NCBI GenBank assembly: GCA_002633005.1
Contig: NMRA01000272.1
Span: 303,396 to 367,395 of the forward strand
DNA: 64,000 nt
Direction of reading: 5' to 3'
Source: Phoronis australis
Taxonomy: Eukaryota; Phoronida; Phoronidae
In this document: positions 59,966 through 64,000 of the stretch, piece after piece
Layout: every line of letters starts with the position of its first letter
Numbering within the stretch: position 1 is the stretch's first letter
The notes under the pieces: generated by a model
What the model was told of the DNA's origin: nothing
The model's database searches: none
What the model saw: only the letters and a program-made list of their open reading frames with translations
Made by a program: the position numbers and the translations under genes

Positions 59966-60924
59966 ACTAAGAGACCTACTTGTTTATGGTCCTCCACAGC
60001 GTTTGCCAGCGAAACCTTCTTTTTGTAATGCTTATTACACGTTTTGTGCCATCGATGTCTTAACAATTATTTCCGTAAGTGTTGGCTTGACTGTTGCGTT
60101 TGCACGACGGTCATCGACTAAAGAATGATCTTTAACAAGTTTCCCAGTCTCACCACATGCACTCAGCCGGCTCCACAAAAAAACACTGGACAACAGGTAC
60201 GGATCTCAAGACCCCCTCCAAATATTTCGGAAACACCGGAAATTATCTCATTTGTTTCGCAACCCCTCCCCCACAGGTTTAGAGTATTTAACGTCTGGAT
60301 AAACCCGTCGTTTAATGCGGAGTGGACACCTGTTCACTTGTTAATTACATGGATGTCAAGTTGTGACTGTTTCACAATCATACGTGGACTAACAGTTACA
60401 CATACCTGAACTATGTGAACCACGTAAGAATGATGTTGACAACACCTGCGAGCAATAACATGTTGAGGCAAAGACTACAAGGGCATTTTGATTAACTACA
60501 GTATACTTCTGGTTCTTTTGCTCCCAATTTTCCACGTTTCTTCCCAGCCTAGTATCTATTCAGTTTTCCAAAGCATTGCATTCGATGGACTAATGAAAAT
60601 AACACGAATATAAAATTTGAGAATATACTGGAGATAATAAAAAAGAATCTATTCCTCCGTACAAGTGTTGATATACTACCGACATTGCGGAGACGACCGC
60701 GGCCTTTTTCGAATCGATACGTATACATGTCTTATTATTGAAACCGCTCGTTCGCCACCTAACTGTACACGTGTTGATGCAAACAGTATTCGTAGACCGT
60801 AGAGGGCTATAAACTCGCCTTCCGTCACAAAAAAACAACTTTTGGTTTAGAACATGAGGCTATGAAATTTGCATTAAATTTTTCTATAGGAATAGATGTG
60901 ATATCTGGTCTTGGAAAGACCTGC

Positions 60925-62150
60925 AGACGCGTAGCCAGCATTTCTTGAAAGGTGGACGTTTGACATTTTGCCGCAAACGTCAACACTAGAGTTTTCGGTA
61001 AGGCCCTTGACGCAGCTTAATTATGGGGATGGAAAATCCGTGTGCACGGCAACGATGACTCTCACTGTGAGCTCTATGTTCCTGAGATCACGGAATTCGT
61101 ATAACTGAAATGAGGATGTCGTGCCGGTTGCTCGCATGGGACTCAAATTCGGATATAATGTGATCCACAAAGAGAACGTTCTCGCGTTGCCTCTTGCCAA
61201 GTCAAATCAGGCGTGTTTAAATGAGTGATTACACCTCATTATATACTCGGACAGAAATATTTAGTCGGAGAATGACTTGACATATTTTTTCTCATCTGAT
61301 TGTATTTTTGCGTGTCAAGTTTCTTACATCGCTGGAAATGGGTATACATATCAGTCCACTATTCCGATGGATCACTATTCCGATGGATCACTATTCCGAT
61401 GGATCACTATTCCGATACCTTTCACTCCGATCAGGTTCACAACTCCGAAGGTTCACTACTCCAAAAATACAAGTCTTAATTTTCGGACTCACCTCAGATG
61501 TAATTGTTATACTTTTACATGAAAAAATAAACGACACTTCGATTATTAGATGCAACAACTGTATAGTGAAAACAACGCCCGGGTAATAAGTTTGGATTTC
61601 ATGCGTATGCGAAATCAGTGCCCGCATACCTCTGACGAATACGGAAAAATGAACTCGTACGTAATTGCATTTCTAAAAGAATATGAAGTAGGGATATTGA
61701 TTAATTATCAACCACGATGCCTTCATCAAATCCATGTCAAGATTGTACCATTTCACGGCGCGACTAAAAAGTTCACTTGTAGGGCCGCTGCGCCTCAACC
61801 CGCTCACCAACCAAACTGCTCGCACGGCCGGAAACTAAATGTAGGCCTAGTTAGTAGGCTACCTTGTCCCTACAGTCTTCACGAAAGTTTCATCCAATCT
61901 TCGTCGTTAGTCTCCGCCGTTCCCCTGTATTGGAGTCTGAGTCTGTAGTTAATTAGACTCGATTAACTACGATTGGCAGCCCCAGCTGTCTTGGAATTCT
62001 GAACTATTTTGTAAATGATGTTATCAATGTTTTAGGAACTATTCAATTTTGCTCACTCTTTAAATGGTTACTAAATGGACACAAATTGACAACCCTTTTT
62101 TCATGTCAGTGCCAACTCATTATAGTAGACAATCAGAACTGTCGGAGTTC
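60925..62150 (+). repeat. ~1-kb repeat unit, copy 2, with internal 16-bp tandem
   Basis: This is the second copy of the unit at 56535-57470, starting CGTAGCCAGCATTTCTTGAA and ending around AGACAATCAGAACTGTCGG. It is longer, mainly through extra copies of a 16-bp tandem motif at 61357-61417. The two copies lie 4.4 kb apart in the same direction. Confidence 0.75.
61357..61417 (+). repeat. 16-bp tandem repeat, 3.8 copies
   Basis: CACTATTCCGATGGAT repeats at 61357, 61373, 61389 and 61405 with perfect identity. More degenerate units follow (TTCACTCCGATCAGG, TTCACAACTCCGAAGG, TTCACTACTCC). Equivalent single units lie in copy 1 at about 56995-57040, and reverse-oriented ones (CGAAGTAGTGAACTTTCGGAGT) at about 57500-57560. 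Confidence 0.9.
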
Positions 62151-62436
62151 TCAGGGATCAGTACTGAGAAGACCTACAGCTGGGGCGTTTCACTAATTGG
62201 GCCCGCGGTGTCCATAGAGATCACTAACGGCGGGAGGGGGTAGGTTTTTGTATTGTATTAAACAGCTCAAATGGAGATTCAACTAATTAAGGAGTGTGAG
62301 GCCTGACACTCCTCGAACGATTAGTGATCGGTAAACTTTCTAGTGGCTGTGTGTTTGTCAGATCATGTCTTACACTGTCTAACTGTCTATTTGTGTCAGT
62401 TGCATGACTGAAAAGATCCGTACTATCATACGCGCT

Positions 62437-62690
62437 CCCCGGCAGCGCCTTTGGGGGGGGGGGCTCGAATTATTGTCATGATTATTGCGGACCTTTTACT
62501 AGCAAAAAACGGGGGAACTAGTAAAAAAACGGGTCTTGAGTTTAGTGGACTTTTGTCTCGTTTCCCTAGTCAGTCGGACTTTTTGTGTCCGCCCGGACTC
62601 TGCCCGGCGACTAAGCGGACCTTATAGTTGCCCCAATTCAGTCGGCAATAGGGGGGACTTTGAACCCCCCCGTTTATGCAGCGTACGTGC
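62437..62690 (+). mobile_element. GGGGGCTCGAA-ended element, diverged copy
   Basis: It has a long G run followed by GGGCTCGAATTATTG, then GCGGACCTTTTACTAGCAAAA, TTTTGTCTCGTTTCCC, and closes with TTGAACCCCCCCGTTTATGCA. Block order and orientation match 35947-36191. No ORF. Confidence 0.5.
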
Positions 62691-63028
62691 ACTGAATCCG
62701 CACTGAACCCCGCCTGGCCGGTCAGTGCAGTGCCGGCAGTGCGTCATATGATATGATAGGCTTGGTCAAACCGAGTACTCTGGGTCCCCCGGCCGCCGGT
62801 TTCGCGCCAGATTGCACAAATTCGGCAAAAGTTAAGGAACATTGAATCTTTGTTTAAGACTGATTCATGCAACGGGTCACTTGTCCCGCTTAAAATCCGA
62901 CTTAATCATGGGACCCGCAGCGGGCGCCGGAAAATGCTTCTAACGCGGTGGCCGACAGTCCCCGAGCCTCCACCCAAGTTTAAGTTTAGCGGATGGCCAC
63001 AGTGACCTGAGCCAGAGCCGTTCAACTG

Positions 63029-63396
63029 TGCGTGAACTTGGAATCCTACTTAATCTCAAGATCACGTACGTATGCGTGAACTCGGAATACACCACAGAAC
63101 TCGGAAAGTTCACTCAAATAATCACGTTTTCGTTGATAAACTTTTGCCCTGCACCAAAGAGCAAATTCAGGCCTACATAGTAAATGCAAACTTTCCAGTC
63201 TTTCAACTATTTATCCACCAAACGAAAATTATTAACCATTCACACATTAACCCGATTCTATGGCACAAGTTCCAATAAAGGAGAAAATTGTTAACCCGTA
63301 AAGGAGAAAATTGTTAACCGTGAGGCCAATAACCGCAACATTTTTCCAAGTTCACGCACACGCGATCTTGAGATCGTAGATTCGCGCACAGCAGCG
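63029..63396 (+). mobile_element. Terminal-inverted-repeat element (GTGAACTTGG ends), uninterrupted copy
   Basis: The left end is GTGCGTGAACTTGGAATCC, then TTAATCTCAAGATCACG. The right end is CCAAGTTCACGCACACGCG, then ATCTTGAGATCG. Interior AAGTTCACTCAAATAATCACG and a CCCTGCAC block match 35841-36440. The ~245-bp insertion of that copy is absent. An internal short direct repeat AAAGGAGAAAATTGTTAACC occurs twice near 63280-63320. Confidence 0.6.
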
Positions 63397-63430
63397 CCTC
63401 TCCTAGGCATTGACCGTAACCATCTAAAAC

Positions 63431-63449
63431 ATGGCGACCCATCAGGCTG
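63431..63449 (+). CDS. Possible first coding exon of a further gene (partial)
   Basis: ATGGCGACCCATCAGGCTG is followed directly by a strong donor GTGAGT and preceded by AAAAC, a fair start context. AACATGGCG also resembles a YY1 promoter motif often found at start sites. A CAG acceptor occurs at about 63610-63615, but the frames after it are ambiguous and none matched a family I know. The gene, if real, runs off the right edge. No product can be named. Confidence 0.25.
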
Positions 63450-64000
63450 GTGAGTTTCGATCAGCGTTCATGACTTTCTTGCTATTTAGTTGTAGCTTAA
63501 TGATTAAATTGTTTTATTGTGAAAAACATTGCCCGACCTCTGTATGAAACATTCTCTTATCAAAATATTTCCTCTGTTTAACGAACACCTGTTTTTGCTG
63601 GGCCTCAGCAGGCTCAGCCACGCCGAGAGGAGGCAGCACACTCAGAGTTACAGTTACGGAGGCACAGAACAGTTCTCACAGGGGTTTGCCTATCAGAACA
63701 CACGTCAATGGACTCTTCACCCTTTATTCACTCTGTCACAAACTGCGTGCAAAGAACTACCGATTCCAAAAATGTGGTCCACAAGTATACTGGGGAACCC
63801 AATGTTCGTCCGCCTAAGCATAAAACCGACTTGCTGTTGTACTCACCGAATTATTCCACTTCAAAGTTATGATCTGAATAGGATTCGATTTAACTCTCAC
63901 AGATATACCGCATTCATCGATTCGGAAGTTTTCTTTAATTTGTGCCGAGTTATTTCAAATGTGCACTGCCTTCGGCAGCCATTTTATTGTGACACCTAAG

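Larger units (their letters stand above)
54910..63430. other. Gene-poor, repeat-dense, GC-richer spacer
   Basis: No exon could be supported across 8.5 kb. ORFs are all under about 130 codons, lack domains, and overlap on both strands. GC-rich patches lie at about 55140-55440 and 55740-55870, and there are G or C runs of about 10-13 bases at about 55511, 56449 and 62453. The rest consists largely of repeat units listed separately. Confidence 0.55.

Noticed and set aside
61277-61627. Overlapping ORFs with repeated SDGSLFRW / DHYSDG peptides
   Set aside because: Produced by the 16-bp tandem repeat in all frames.
63529-63999. Plus-strand ORF of 156 codons at the right edge
   Set aside because: It has no recognisable domain, and the other frames over 63615-63880 are also long and open. 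It is not the frame that would follow the candidate exon at 63431 through the nearest acceptor, so I do not call it as a gene.

Overview
The window is nuclear DNA from an animal with introns. It is AT-rich, carries three isolated N bases (24618, 53122, 57627), has GT-AG introns of about 0.15-4.2 kb, and is full of short dispersed repeats. The encoded proteins stay very close to human ones, so the source is probably a slowly evolving marine invertebrate with a single pre-duplication copy of each gene (invertebrate deuterostome or lophotrochozoan). The species cannot be fixed from sequence alone. No bacterial-type genes, CRISPR arrays or complete tRNA/rRNA genes were seen.

Four multi-exon protein genes could be rebuilt exon by exon, and every splice phase fits. 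(1) 1301-12828 (+): SMURF-type HECT E3 ubiquitin ligase (C2, three WW, HECT), missing only the first ~20 residues, which lie off the left edge. (2) 35217-16601 (-): sn1-specific diacylglycerol lipase, DAGLB-like, 13 exons, 727 aa. (3) 35391-45272 (+): POLG2, the accessory subunit of mitochondrial DNA polymerase, 9 exons, 358 aa. (4) 54821-46634 (-): KDEL receptor, 4 exons, 212 aa. The layout is SMURF > < DAGL | POLG2 > < KDELR: two tail-to-tail pairs joined by a head-to-head pair whose start codons are only 173 bp apart. The order links genes that are neighbours in two human regions (DAGLB-KDELR2 on 7p22, POLG2-SMURF2 on 17q23-24), so it looks like an ancestral gene block.

Inside DAGL intron 3 there is a possible nested two-exon gene on the same strand (29374-28692). 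It would encode a 101-aa protein with a mitochondrial-type N-terminus and no family I recognise.

Introns and spacers hold several repeat families: a ~110-bp near-palindromic element in five copies, some with flanking duplications; an element that starts with an ACAAGAGCAAC box, carries CTCF-core-like CCACTAGGGGGC boxes about every 140 bp and ends in a GTGCACACACA hairpin; a family with GGGGGCTCGAA ends, one copy of which sits inside another terminal-inverted-repeat element; tRNA-derived SINE heads; and tandem arrays of 3, 16, 34 and 51 bp. From about 55 kb to 63.4 kb I find no gene, only GC-richer repeat-dense DNA with two diverged copies of a ~1-kb unit. A short possible first exon of a further gene starts at 63431.
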